Shown: positions 8,932-17,225 of the stretch, piece by piece
Layout: the number at the start of each line of letters is the position of its first letter
Position numbering within the stretch: position 1 is the first letter of the stretch
Assembly: GCA_031254645.1 (NCBI GenBank)
Contig: JAIRUA010000008.1
Span: 51,210-115,209 of the forward strand
DNA length: 64,000 nt
Reading direction: 5' to 3'
Source: Dysgonamonadaceae bacterium
GTDB taxonomy: Bacteria; Bacteroidota; Bacteroidia; Bacteroidales; Dysgonomonadaceae
Notes under the pieces: model-generated
Databases searched by the model: none
Seen by the model: only the letters and a program-made list of their open reading frames with translations
Told to the model about the DNA's origin: nothing
Program-made: the position numbers and the translations under genes

Positions 8932-10209
8932 TTAATTCTTTCTTTTTTTAGCCGCTAAACCAACATCTTTTGGTGTCAAAATGCTAATTCCAAGTGATTC
9001 CGGTGTAATCACACCGGGATCAATACTTCGGAAAGTATCTTTCGGCATATCGCCTAATTCTCTAACATTCCATACAATGTTGTCTTTCCACACTGCATCG
9101 GGATAGGGACCTCCAATCTTGGCAGCTACATTGCCTCCAATCAGAATATTTTCGGAAAAAGTTGTACGGGGTGCACCAAGACCGTTATTGCGTGGTGCCA
9201 TAAAATATTGTCGGTCGTTGTTGACGAGAATGTTTCGGGTAATCACATTGTCATCGGGTCGGTCGTGGCTGGTAAGTGGTGCTCCGTCGGCAACCTCGGC
9301 ACCACCGTTACCGATATGAATACCTATCGAGCCCTCTTCAATAAAATTTTCAAAGATTTTATGCCGGTCGCCAAAAATACGAATACCTTGCGTGTTGTGA
9401 AAATAGTTACGATAAGCCACACATTCGTTACCGTGTCGCAGAGAAAGTTCCGAGCCGGGACTGTCAAGAAAAGTATTGTAACGATAAATGTTACCTCCCG
9501 ATTTGTTGGAGATAAGTTCGTTTTCGCCGACACACCGTTCAAAAAGATTGTGCTCAATGGTACCGTGCCCCATGGACATACTTAATCCGCTGAGACCATA
9601 ACGAATAACCTCCAAGTCGTTTGTCTCTCCCGGTTCAGTTGATCTGTTAAAATCGCGAAAATGATTATGGTGAATCCAAACACGACGAGCCACTTGTCCA
9701 TTGGCACCGGTAATGGATATCATATTTCCCCATCGACTTTTCTCGCGAAACAAATTGTAGGCAATTTCTATATCGTCTCCACTAACGGTAAAATAAGGAC
9801 CTCTGCCGGGGCACTTAAAATTACATCGAAAAACACGGATATGGTGCGCTCCCGATCTGATATTCATTATCCCTGTTTGGTGGGTGATGTTAAAGCCATC
9901 AAAGACGATATGAGCAGCACTCGGATAGAACGAAACGCCCTGATCACCTGTCAATTCTACGCCTCCGACCGATTCTGCGAGAATTCTGATGGGGTTGTCC
10001 TCTTTGCCGGCACAAGCAATAATGATAGGCTGATCAACATAATATGTTCCATTTCTGAGAATGATGGTATCTCCGGGTTTAGCAGTGTGTAAACGTGCCT
10101 GAAATCCCGTAATCGACACAACATTGTAGGTAGAACCGAAAGCTGTTGTCGGAACAAGAGAGGAAGCCAACATTACAGATGTACATTGCATAAATTTTCG
10201 TCTATTCAT
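8932..10209 (-). CDS. Polysaccharide lyase family 6 (alginate or chondroitin/dermatan lyase type)
   Basis: A 425-residue protein predicted to fold as a right-handed parallel beta-helix. The N-terminus MNRRKFMQCTSVMLASS looks like a Tat-type signal (RRKFM) but lacks an obvious lipobox. The PL6 signature is clear: PGDTIILRNGTYY at 45-57, catalytic Lys236 in LISNKSGGN and Arg258 in LSLRHGNECV, 22 residues apart as in chondroitinase B-type enzymes. These enzymes cleave uronate-containing glycans such as alginate or dermatan sulfate by beta-elimination with a calcium ion. The gene is solitary, with no SusCD or other lyase beside it, so the substrate cannot be inferred from context. Family call is strong, substrate open. 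Confidence 0.88.
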   Translation of the reverse strand: MNRRKFMQCTSVMLASSLVPTTAFGSTYNVVSITGFQARLHTAKPGDTIILRNGTYYVDQPIIIACAGKEDNPIRILAESVGGVELTGDQGVSFYPSAAHIVFDGFNITHQTGIMNIRSGAHHIRVFRCNFKCPGRGPYFTVSGDDIEIAYNLFREKSRWGNMISITGANGQVARRVWIHHNHFRDFNRSTEPGETNDLEVIRYGLSGLSMSMGHGTIEHNLFERCVGENELISNKSGGNIYRYNTFLDSPGSELSLRHGNECVAYRNYFHNTQGIRIFGDRHKIFENFIEEGSIGIHIGNGGAEVADGAPLTSHDRPDDNVITRNILVNNDRQYFMAPRNNGLGAPRTTFSENILIGGNVAAKIGGPYPDAVWKDNIVWNVRELGDMPKDTFRSIDPGVITPESLGISILTPKDVGLAAKKRKN

Positions 10210-10422
10210 ACTGATTTTGAGTATTATGGGTACTTCTAAAGATTACAAAAAAGACTTGCAACAGAGAAAAAGGTAAAATTCACTATTGCAAATGAACACT
10301 TTGTCGACAACTCATAACACAAAGTTTGTTTTCTTAGAAGTGCCCTTATTTTTAATTACACGAAAGAAAATTTGAATTTAACTCGAAAATAACAAAAAGA
10401 AAATTGTTTTGTGTCAAGCTAC

Positions 10423-10456
10423 AAAAAACGTGTCTAAAAAATCAGACACGTTTTTT
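10423..10456 (-). terminator. Terminator of the M23 peptidase gene
   Basis: AAAAAACGTGTCT (10423-10435) pairs perfectly with AGACACGTTTTTT (10444-10456). On the minus strand it ends in a T-run directly after the M23 gene stop. Confidence 0.8.
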
Positions 10457-10461
10457 CACTT

Positions 10462-11475
10462 TTACGAAACCCTCAGACTCCTACCAACACGTAAAGTAGT
10501 AGTTGGCGTAATATTATTCAAGGCACAAAGTCTTTGCACAGTGGTGCCATAACGTCTCGCAATTGCTCCGAGCGTGTCGCCCGAGCGGATACGGTGATGC
10601 TGCACGTCGCCTGACACGAAAGCATTTGCACTGTTTGTAGAAGCCGTTTGAACGTTGCGATTCTCAACAGCCGGACGTCTTACCGAGCTACTACTTGTTG
10701 TTAGTTGGAAACTTGAGTTTGTCACCAAATACTCATCGCGATGCGCTACTTGGTTTTCAAAGTCGATGATAAAGTTCGGATTAATCGGTCTTCCCAAGAA
10801 GCGTGTTTCGAAATGAAGATGCGACCCGGTTGAGCGTCCGGTACTACCTCCCAAACCAATAGGTTGTCCTGACATTACAAATTCGTTTTCTTCAACGAGA
10901 AATTTCGATAAGTGTCCGTAAACTGTCTCGAGTCCGTTTGTATGGCGAATAACGATATAAAAACCATATCCACCTCTTTGAAATTGTGCTACACGAATTT
11001 TTCCGTCGAATGCAGCATATATTGTATCACCTGTTTGTACTTTTAAATCAACTCCGTAGTGATAACGACGACCACGACGACCAAAATTTGAAGTCATATG
11101 CCCTTCTGTCGGCATCGTAAAATGGCTTAAATCAACCTTAAAAGATTCAGGTATATTTAACGACCTACCATAAACGTCCACGAAGCGATTACTCCATATT
11201 CCTCCATAAATATCGTTTGAGGGAATAACACTTGTATCTATCGTTCTTTCAGCTTCTGCTTCTTCGAGTACGGACAAATCTAATCTTAATCTTATTCCGT
11301 CGGCAAATAAACCTGTTTGCTCACCCAAAGTAAAACTATGCTGTTGCCTATAAGACACCTCCGGTCTTGAATCGGGGGTAATGTCGGGAGTTACGGAGAA
11401 AGCATTCATTGAAAAGAATGCCAAAGTTGCAGGTAATAAAACTCTTACTTTTGCGAGTAAATTTTTACTTTCCAT
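10462..11475 (-). CDS. M23 peptidoglycan endopeptidase with C-terminal LysM
   Basis: A 337-residue secreted cell-wall hydrolase. A signal peptide (about 1-28) is followed by an unassigned region and then a LytM/M23 domain (about 118-240). Zinc-binding and catalytic residues are present: His139 and Asp143 in HYGVD, and His219 and His221 in SHLHFE, with the GYGFYIVIRH and YGHLS strands in place. A single LysM repeat (about 293-337, RSGDTLGAIARRYGTTVQRLCALNNI split over its two helices) should anchor it to peptidoglycan. All metal ligands are intact, so endopeptidase activity is likely, in contrast to the degenerate EnvC type. It is divergent from the DUF2723 gene across a 636-base gap. Confidence 0.93.
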   Translation of the reverse strand: MESKNLLAKVRVLLPATLAFFSMNAFSVTPDITPDSRPEVSYRQQHSFTLGEQTGLFADGIRLRLDLSVLEEAEAERTIDTSVIPSNDIYGGIWSNRFVDVYGRSLNIPESFKVDLSHFTMPTEGHMTSNFGRRGRRYHYGVDLKVQTGDTIYAAFDGKIRVAQFQRGGYGFYIVIRHTNGLETVYGHLSKFLVEENEFVMSGQPIGLGGSTGRSTGSHLHFETRFLGRPINPNFIIDFENQVAHRDEYLVTNSSFQLTTSSSSVRRPAVENRNVQTASTNSANAFVSGDVQHHRIRSGDTLGAIARRYGTTVQRLCALNNITPTTTLRVGRSLRVS

Positions 11476-12111
11476 TAAATTGTTTTTTGTCGAGGCATAT
11501 TTACATCTTGTAAAAAAACAAGTGCATTGCTTTTAGAAAACTGTCCTCTATATTATTAATAGTTTGTGATAATCATTCAAAATGGTTATCACTCACGATG
11601 AAATATTTCAAATAAAAATGATTGGGGAACAATCAAGAAGTCTCGTTATATAGACTAATATTATTACAATGGTTTACTCTAAAACCAAAAAAGCTATGAC
11701 TTCAATTATTGATTTTTTTCCTTAATCGTTTTCAAAGTAACTACTTTATTATTTCACAACCAAATTTTGTTCAAACTTATTTTCACAACAACATAGTATA
11801 ATAAGAGCCAAAAAAATATTCAACACATTAATAAACAAATCAATAACAATAATAATTTATCAAAAATAAATTATTCTTATTTATGAATAAAACAATATTA
11901 TTAACTAATATTTTTCTCAATAACAACTGTGTTTATGTTTCTCATATTTGCTTCTCAACTTCTCGTTGTGTTTACGTTTTTTAATATCCAAAAAATGAAA
12001 ATGGCAGACAAATACATCATTAATATAAAGAGATTTCCTTACCTTTGCTTGATTTTACACTAAAACAGCGTGTCTGAATCTAATTTTCGGGCCACAAATC
12101 AATAAAACAGA
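11476..12111. other. AT-rich divergent intergenic region with a palindrome
   Basis: This 636-base gap separates divergent genes and holds no credible coding frame. At 11566-11592 there is a 12-base near-palindrome (GTGATAATCATT with AATGGTTATCAC, one mismatch, three-base loop), compatible with an operator or hairpin. The rest is very AT-rich, with runs such as AATAATTTATCAAAAATAAA, typical of upstream regions in this group. The only clear promoter box is at 12040. Confidence 0.5.
12040..12047 (+). promoter_or_regulatory. -7 box upstream of the DUF2723 gene
   Basis: TACCTTTG matches TAnnTTTG, 64 bases before the ATG at 12112. The -33 element is not evident. Confidence 0.45.
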
Positions 12112-15100
12112 ATGAACAAGTACAAATTAATCAACAACATAACAGGCTGGATTGCGTTTCTCATTGCAGCAATCGTTTATTTACTCACAGTAGAGCCTAC
12201 AGCAAGTTTTTGGGATTGCGGCGAGTTTATCACGATGGCTTATCAATTGCAAGTAGGACACCCGCCCGGTGCACCATTTTATGCGTTAGTGGCAAATTTA
12301 TTTTCCCAATTCGCAAGCGATCCGTCGCAAGTTGCCATTTGGGTCAATTATTCTTCGGCGTTGGCAAGTGCTTTCACTATTTTATTCTTGTTTTGGTCGA
12401 TAACGCATCTCACACGCAGGTTGCTTATCAAAAAAAGTGCAGACGAATTACCTATTGGACAGATGATTATCGTAATGGGCAGCGGATTAGTCGGCGCATT
12501 GGTTTATACGTTTTCGGATACGTTTTGGTTTTCGGCAGTAGAAGCAGAAGTGTATGCCCTTTCGTCAATGATGACTGCATTGGTTTTTTGGCTCATTTTG
12601 AAATGGGAAGATAATGTACATAAACCGCACGCCGATAAATGGATTGTACTCATCGCCTATGTAATGGGATTGTCTATCGGCGTTCACTTGTTGAATTTGT
12701 TATGCATTCCGGCGATTGTATTGGTTTATTATTTCAAGAAAAGAGAATTGGTAACGGAAGAAGCCGATGAAAAAGGACTCTCATTCTTCAAACTCAATTG
12801 GAAAGGTACTGTTTCGGCATTGCTCGTCTCTTTTGGATTTATCTTTGTATTAATGTACGGCATCATTCCGGGTTTCACGAAAGTGGGTGGATGGTTTGAA
12901 CTCTTTTTCGTAAATACGCTCGGAATGTCATATAATTCGGGTGTTTTCGTCTACATTATATTATTAGTTGCGAGCATTTGTTGGTCGATTTATGAAACGC
13001 TTTCCCCGAAAGGAAATGAAAAAAGAGCACGCTTTTCGTTCTTTACAAGTATGGCTTTGTCAGGAATGATGACTATCGGCTACAACGGCTGGGTATGGGC
13101 ATTGCTCATCGCCGTCGGCGCTTATTTTGCTTTCAAGTATAAAAAGATGAATATCCGGTTTATCAACTTGGCAATGTCAAGTTTATTGGTTATTCTCATC
13201 GGATATTCGGCGTATGCTTTGTTGCCGATTCGTTCAAGTGCAAATCCGCCGCTTGATTTGAATTCGCCGGAAGATGTTTTCGCATTGGGACGTGTATTGA
13301 ATCGCGAGCAATACGGCTCAACACCATTATTCTATGGTACTACTTTCGCTTCGCAATTGAAACGCGATGCAAACGGAGTAGCAATGATTAAAAGCGAAAA
13401 AAGACAATTCCACCGTATTGTTAAAACTTCGCCCGACCAAAGAGATCGTTACGTATCTACTACTATTCCTACGTATAAATTTACAAACACAATGTTTTTC
13501 CCTCGAATGTATTCGAGTCCGGACAATCCGGCGTTTAGAAATCACATTATCGGTTACGAACGTTGGGGTGGTGTAGTTGACCGAAATACGCCACCAACTG
13601 CTTTACAGAACATTCGATATCTGCTTGATTATCAAATCAATTATATGTATTTCCGCTATTTTATGTGGAATTTCTCCGGTCGTCAAAACGATATTCAGGG
13701 CGACGGCGGCATTACCAAAGGGAATTGGATAACAGGTATACCCTTTTTCGACCAATATGTGCTCGGTCTTGGACCGCAAACAGATATTGCGCCTGATATT
13801 GTGGACAATAAAGGACGTAACAAATATTATATGCTGCCATTCTTACTGGGAATTATCGGAATTGCTTATCAACTTCGATTAAAAAATCGCGGAAAACAAA
13901 GCTTTGCCGTTGTATTTATGCTCTTCTTTATGACCGGATTGGCAATTGTACTCTATTTGAATCAAACACCGTTTGAGCCGCGCGAGCGCGATTATGCTTA
14001 CGCCGGTTCGTTCTACGCTTTTGCGATTTGGGTAGGAATGGGCGTAGCAGGCATCAGTCTGTTTTTGCGAAAATATATCAAGAGTACAAAAATCGCAGCT
14101 ATCATCGCGTCAGTCGCTTGCTTGTTTGTGCCGATACAAATGGCTACGGAAAATTGGGATGACCACGATCGTTCGGGTAGAACTATTGCACGCGATACGG
14201 GAATGAATTATTTGGTAGGTCTTGGCGAAAATGCCATTATTTTCACCAATGGCGACAACGATACTTATCCGCTTTGGTATGTACAAGAAACAGAAGGATT
14301 CCGCAGAGATGTACGTGTTACCAACCTCAGCTTTTTACAAACGGAATGGTATGTTGACCAGCTATTGCGTCAAGCGCACCAATCGACACCGCTGCCAATC
14401 AATTGGACACAAGCGCAGTATTCGGGCGATAATGGAAGCGCCGCTTTCGTTATCAGTCGCCGGGAAATAGAAGCTGCACTACGACAAGGCGATGTCCCAC
14501 CTGTGAGTTTTCCTCAGTTTTTCGATAGAAGCGCATTTTTAGATACAATTCCGCTTGACGAAACAATGCAAAACTTGAGAAACGGACAAAGCCATCATAA
14601 CACTCCATTTAATACCGGTGGCAGGCAAGTAATTCCGGGTGATTTACTCTATATGCGTGTAGACACATCGAAAGTGGATTGGACTTCGATGAATGCCGCA
14701 CCGAGCGATTTGATGTTAATCAATCTGGACGGAAAATCTGTTGTTTATCGTCAGGAAATGATGATTATGGAAATGCTGAACAATATCAACAACGATAACT
14801 GGCAGCGCGAAATGCACTTTGCCACCACCGTTACGCCTTCGTTGTATTTGAATCTCGATAAGATGGATAATATGTCACTCAGCGGAATGACATATCAAGT
14901 AGTGCCGGGCGTTCCACTTAGCAACGGTGTGAATACCGAAAGAATGTTTGACAATATGGTCAATCATTTCCGTTTTGGCGGTTTGGAATACGATCCGAAT
15001 ATCTATTTCGATGAAACTGCCAGAAGAATGATTCTCACATTCCGCATGAATTTTGCACAATTGATTTTCGCATTAATCGAAGAAGGGAAACACGATAAAG

Positions 15101-15624
15101 CATTGATTGCATTGGATAGAGCCATTACTGCAATGCCTTCGTCAGCCATCCGATTCGGCACCGAAGGATTATCGTTTGCCCGCGCCTATTTTCATTTGGG
15201 TGAAACAGAAAAAGCAGAAGCATTGATTGCCGAAATTACCGACCGCTTGAATAGAAATCTCAACTGGTTTCAGCGTTTACGACCCGATCAAGCAGCTAAT
15301 TCTTTGCCCGACATCATTACTGACAATATCAATCCGATGTTGCTTACTGCAAGCATTTATCAACAATTTGATTCGCAACAATATTTATTAATGGTTGAAA
15401 ACCTGCTGGAGCGTGCTGAAACATTCTATTTAATGGGTATACCGTTCGTTGGCGATACCATTTTGAGAGGTTTGACCGATGGCGCTATTCGTGGATTTCA
15501 TTTCGCTATGCGCGAAGAAAATGCGGAAAATCAAAGCATCGAAGAGGATGTTATGGATAAAACGTTGAGAATGATGCAACAATTTAGTCCGCGATTGCTT
15601 CAACAATATCAAAGTGGACAATAA
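12112..15624 (+). CDS. DUF2723 (TMEM260-like) polytopic glycosyltransferase-type protein
   Basis: A 1170-residue integral membrane protein. The N-terminal half carries about a dozen helices and the DUF2723 signature SFWDCGEFITMAYQLQVGHPPG (residues 30-51) with Asp/Glu in the first periplasmic loop, the arrangement seen in GT-C transferases such as protein O-mannosyltransferases. The mammalian relative TMEM260 is an O-mannosyltransferase. A second landmark is LNQTPFEPRERDYAYAGSF near 620-638. The C-terminal ~350 residues are soluble and include helical, TPR-like stretches (HDKALIALDRAITAMP near 998-1013). The Bacteroidota carry out general protein O-glycosylation, so a role there is plausible but inferred. 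It is one of the longest genes in the window and is preserved intact. Confidence 0.85.
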   Translation: MNKYKLINNITGWIAFLIAAIVYLLTVEPTASFWDCGEFITMAYQLQVGHPPGAPFYALVANLFSQFASDPSQVAIWVNYSSALASAFTILFLFWSITHLTRRLLIKKSADELPIGQMIIVMGSGLVGALVYTFSDTFWFSAVEAEVYALSSMMTALVFWLILKWEDNVHKPHADKWIVLIAYVMGLSIGVHLLNLLCIPAIVLVYYFKKRELVTEEADEKGLSFFKLNWKGTVSALLVSFGFIFVLMYGIIPGFTKVGGWFELFFVNTLGMSYNSGVFVYIILLVASICWSIYETLSPKGNEKRARFSFFTSMALSGMMTIGYNGWVWALLIAVGAYFAFKYKKMNIRFINLAMSSLLVILIGYSAYALLPIRSSANPPLDLNSPEDVFALGRVLNREQYGSTPLFYGTTFASQLKRDANGVAMIKSEKRQFHRIVKTSPDQRDRYVSTTIPTYKFTNTMFFPRMYSSPDNPAFRNHIIGYERWGGVVDRNTPPTALQNIRYLLDYQINYMYFRYFMWNFSGRQNDIQGDGGITKGNWITGIPFFDQYVLGLGPQTDIAPDIVDNKGRNKYYMLPFLLGIIGIAYQLRLKNRGKQSFAVVFMLFFMTGLAIVLYLNQTPFEPRERDYAYAGSFYAFAIWVGMGVAGISLFLRKYIKSTKIAAIIASVACLFVPIQMATENWDDHDRSGRTIARDTGMNYLVGLGENAIIFTNGDNDTYPLWYVQETEGFRRDVRVTNLSFLQTEWYVDQLLRQAHQSTPLPINWTQAQYSGDNGSAAFVISRREIEAALRQGDVPPVSFPQFFDRSAFLDTIPLDETMQNLRNGQSHHNTPFNTGGRQVIPGDLLYMRVDTSKVDWTSMNAAPSDLMLINLDGKSVVYRQEMMIMEMLNNINNDNWQREMHFATTVTPSLYLNLDKMDNMSLSGMTYQVVPGVPLSNGVNTERMFDNMVNHFRFGGLEYDPNIYFDETARRMILTFRMNFAQLIFALIEEGKHDKALIALDRAITAMPSSAIRFGTEGLSFARAYFHLGETEKAEALIAEITDRLNRNLNWFQRLRPDQAANSLPDIITDNINPMLLTASIYQQFDSQQYLLMVENLLERAETFYLMGIPFVGDTILRGLTDGAIRGFHFAMREENAENQSIEEDVMDKTLRMMQQFSPRLLQQYQSGQ

Positions 15625-15632
15625 AATTCAAA

Positions 15633-15703
15633 GATTCAAGAATTCAAAGATTCAATGCTTCGGCTCCACTTAGCGACCGATTGAATCTTTGAATTTTTGA
15701 ATC
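15633..15703. repeat. Long hairpin repeat with the 'cttcggctcc' core in its loop
   Basis: A 24-base arm (15633-15656) pairs with 15680-15703 with one mismatch. Both arms are built of short GATTCAA/TTGAATC units. The 23-base loop (15657-15679, GCTTCGGCTCC...AGCGACCG) recurs at 38980-39001. The right-hand repeats run into the start codon of the deacetylase gene at 15717, so the structure could affect its translation. Confidence 0.75.
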
Positions 15704-15716
15704 TTTAAATCTTTGA

Positions 15717-16334
15717 ATGATGTTAATTGAACAACCACCCTTACTCTATCGACTTTTATATCCACGTGCAACATGGCGAATTCCAAACGAACGAGAGAAA
15801 ACAATATACCTCACTTTCGATGACGGACCTGTTCCCGAAATCACGCCTTGGGTGCTCGATGTATTGGATGAATACAATGTAAAAGCTACATTTTTTTGCG
15901 TAGGTGACAATGTCCGTAAATATCCTGAAATATACGAAGAAATACTTCACCGTGGACACCGGGTGGGAAATCACACGTTCAATCACATTCAAGGTTGGCG
16001 GCATAGAACACAAAAATTTGTGGAAAACGCTCAAAAAGCGTCTGAATATATTCAATCAAATCTTTTTCGTCCGCCACACGGGCATATGCAATTTAAACAA
16101 ACTACAGCACTGATTCGTGCCGGATACCAAGTGATAATGTGGGATGTGGTTACGCGAGATTATAACCAAAAAATATCACCTGAACGGGTTTTCGAAATCG
16201 TGAAGAAATATACGCGCAATGGTTCAATTATTATCTTTCACGATTCATTGAAAGCGGAAAAAAATATGAAATATGCGCTACCAAAAGCAATCGAATGGTT
16301 ATTAAAAGAAGGATATAAATTTGAACTTTTATAG
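15717..16334 (+). CDS. Polysaccharide deacetylase (NodB homology domain)
   Basis: A 205-residue carbohydrate esterase family 4-type enzyme that would remove N-acetyl groups from a GlcNAc-containing polymer such as peptidoglycan or an exopolysaccharide. Visible motifs are TFDDGP at 33-38 (catalytic base and metal Asp), HTFNH with metal His86 and His90, RPPHG at 118-122 (usually RPPYG), and FHDS with His175. No signal peptide is apparent, and the domain fills nearly the whole protein, as is common in Bacteroidota copies. The start codon at 15717 is immediately preceded by GAATCTTT repeats rather than a clean ribosome-binding site; translation may start at the adjacent ATG (15720). It is followed by a strong bidirectional terminator. 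Confidence 0.92.
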   Translation: MMLIEQPPLLYRLLYPRATWRIPNEREKTIYLTFDDGPVPEITPWVLDVLDEYNVKATFFCVGDNVRKYPEIYEEILHRGHRVGNHTFNHIQGWRHRTQKFVENAQKASEYIQSNLFRPPHGHMQFKQTTALIRAGYQVIMWDVVTRDYNQKISPERVFEIVKKYTRNGSIIIFHDSLKAEKNMKYALPKAIEWLLKEGYKFELL

Positions 16335-16341
16335 ACAAAAA

Positions 16342-16373
16342 GAGAGGCTGACTCATCACGAAGTCAGCCTCTC
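16342..16373. terminator. Bidirectional terminator
   Basis: GAGAGGCTGACT (16342-16353) pairs with AGTCAGCCTCTC (16362-16373), an uninterrupted 12-base stem with A/T-rich flanks, between the convergent deacetylase and DUF1080 genes. Confidence 0.8.
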
Positions 16374-16398
16374 AAACTTTATTTAATTCGGAAAAAAT

Positions 16399-17031
16399 TT
16401 ATCTTAAAACGATATTTCTAAATTGAATTTCCTTTCCTTCACTTTGCAAACCGATGCGTCCTTCTCTCACTTGGCTTGTGCCAATGTTTTGAAGCAAACC
16501 GTTGATGTGCACGGCAATTACACCGTTTTCCACTTCGATTTTAGCGTGGTTCCACTCGCCAACAGGTTTTTCGTTAGACGGGTTACGTTTTTGGACTACT
16601 GGGAAAGCGGGACGCTCTTCTCCTTCAGGCACAATAAATTCTGCAATGTCAGAGCCCGCCAAAAGTACAAAATCGCCAGCACTTCCGGCTCTCAACTGCA
16701 CTTCAACGCACGTAGCAAAAGGATTTTTCGTATCTTCAATCAGTACAAAAATTCCACTGTTACTCGCCTCGCCTGCCCAACGCCATTCAAGTTCGAGTGT
16801 GTAGTTGGTAAACGTTTCTTTTGTGTACATATAACCGAGATCGCCTCTCACAGAAATAATGCCACCATCAATTACTCTAAATACTTGACTTGGATCCAAA
16901 GAAGTATCTTCGAGCACGAAACCCCAATTTGACAGATCTTTTCCGTTGAAAATTTTGTTTTCCGATTTTTGCGTACAGCTTGATGCCAACACTGCAAATA
17001 AAATCATTGTTGATAAAATTGCTTTCTTCAT
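16399..17031 (-). CDS. DUF1080 (3-keto-disaccharide hydrolase type) lipoprotein
   Basis: A 210-residue lipoprotein; the lipobox is VLASSC with Cys19. The mature part is one DUF1080 domain, a concanavalin-like beta-sandwich: IFNGKDLSNWGFV near 27-39 matches the LFDGKTLxGW entry motif, EWRWAGEASNSGIF near 82-95 the central NSG motif, and GEWNHAKIEV near 158-167 and RIGLQSEGKEIQFRNIVL near 192-209 the closing strands. DUF1080 proteins act on 3-keto-glycosides in some pathways. It stands alone here, opposite the sialate esterase gene, but two further DUF1080 genes occur at 45-47 kb. Activity is inferred. Confidence 0.88.
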   Translation of the reverse strand: MKKAILSTMILFAVLASSCTQKSENKIFNGKDLSNWGFVLEDTSLDPSQVFRVIDGGIISVRGDLGYMYTKETFTNYTLELEWRWAGEASNSGIFVLIEDTKNPFATCVEVQLRAGSAGDFVLLAGSDIAEFIVPEGEERPAFPVVQKRNPSNEKPVGEWNHAKIEVENGVIAVHINGLLQNIGTSQVREGRIGLQSEGKEIQFRNIVLR

Positions 17032-17081
17032 TGTTTTTGTGTAAAATAAAATTATTTATTGCTTTGAGTATTTTCCACTTG

Positions 17082-17089
17082 CAAAGTTA
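17082..17089 (-). promoter_or_regulatory. -7 box upstream of the DUF1080 lipoprotein gene
   Basis: Reads TAACTTTG on the minus strand (TAnnTTTG), 51 bases before the start at 17031. Confidence 0.45.
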
Positions 17090-17194
17090 GTTGTTTTTTT
17101 GGATAAAAGTAATACGTTGCTACTTTTTTAATTGAAAAAGATTTTGAAACGTTTGTATTTATGAGTTTAGTATTAATTTATTGAGAAATATATT

Positions 17195-17202
17195 TATCTT
17201 TG
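17195..17202 (+). promoter_or_regulatory. -7 box upstream of the sialate esterase gene
   Basis: TATCTTTG matches TAnnTTTG, 23 bases before the ATG at 17226; the -33 element is weak. Confidence 0.45.
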
Positions 17203-17225
17203 CGATTCAATAAAAAAACAAACAT

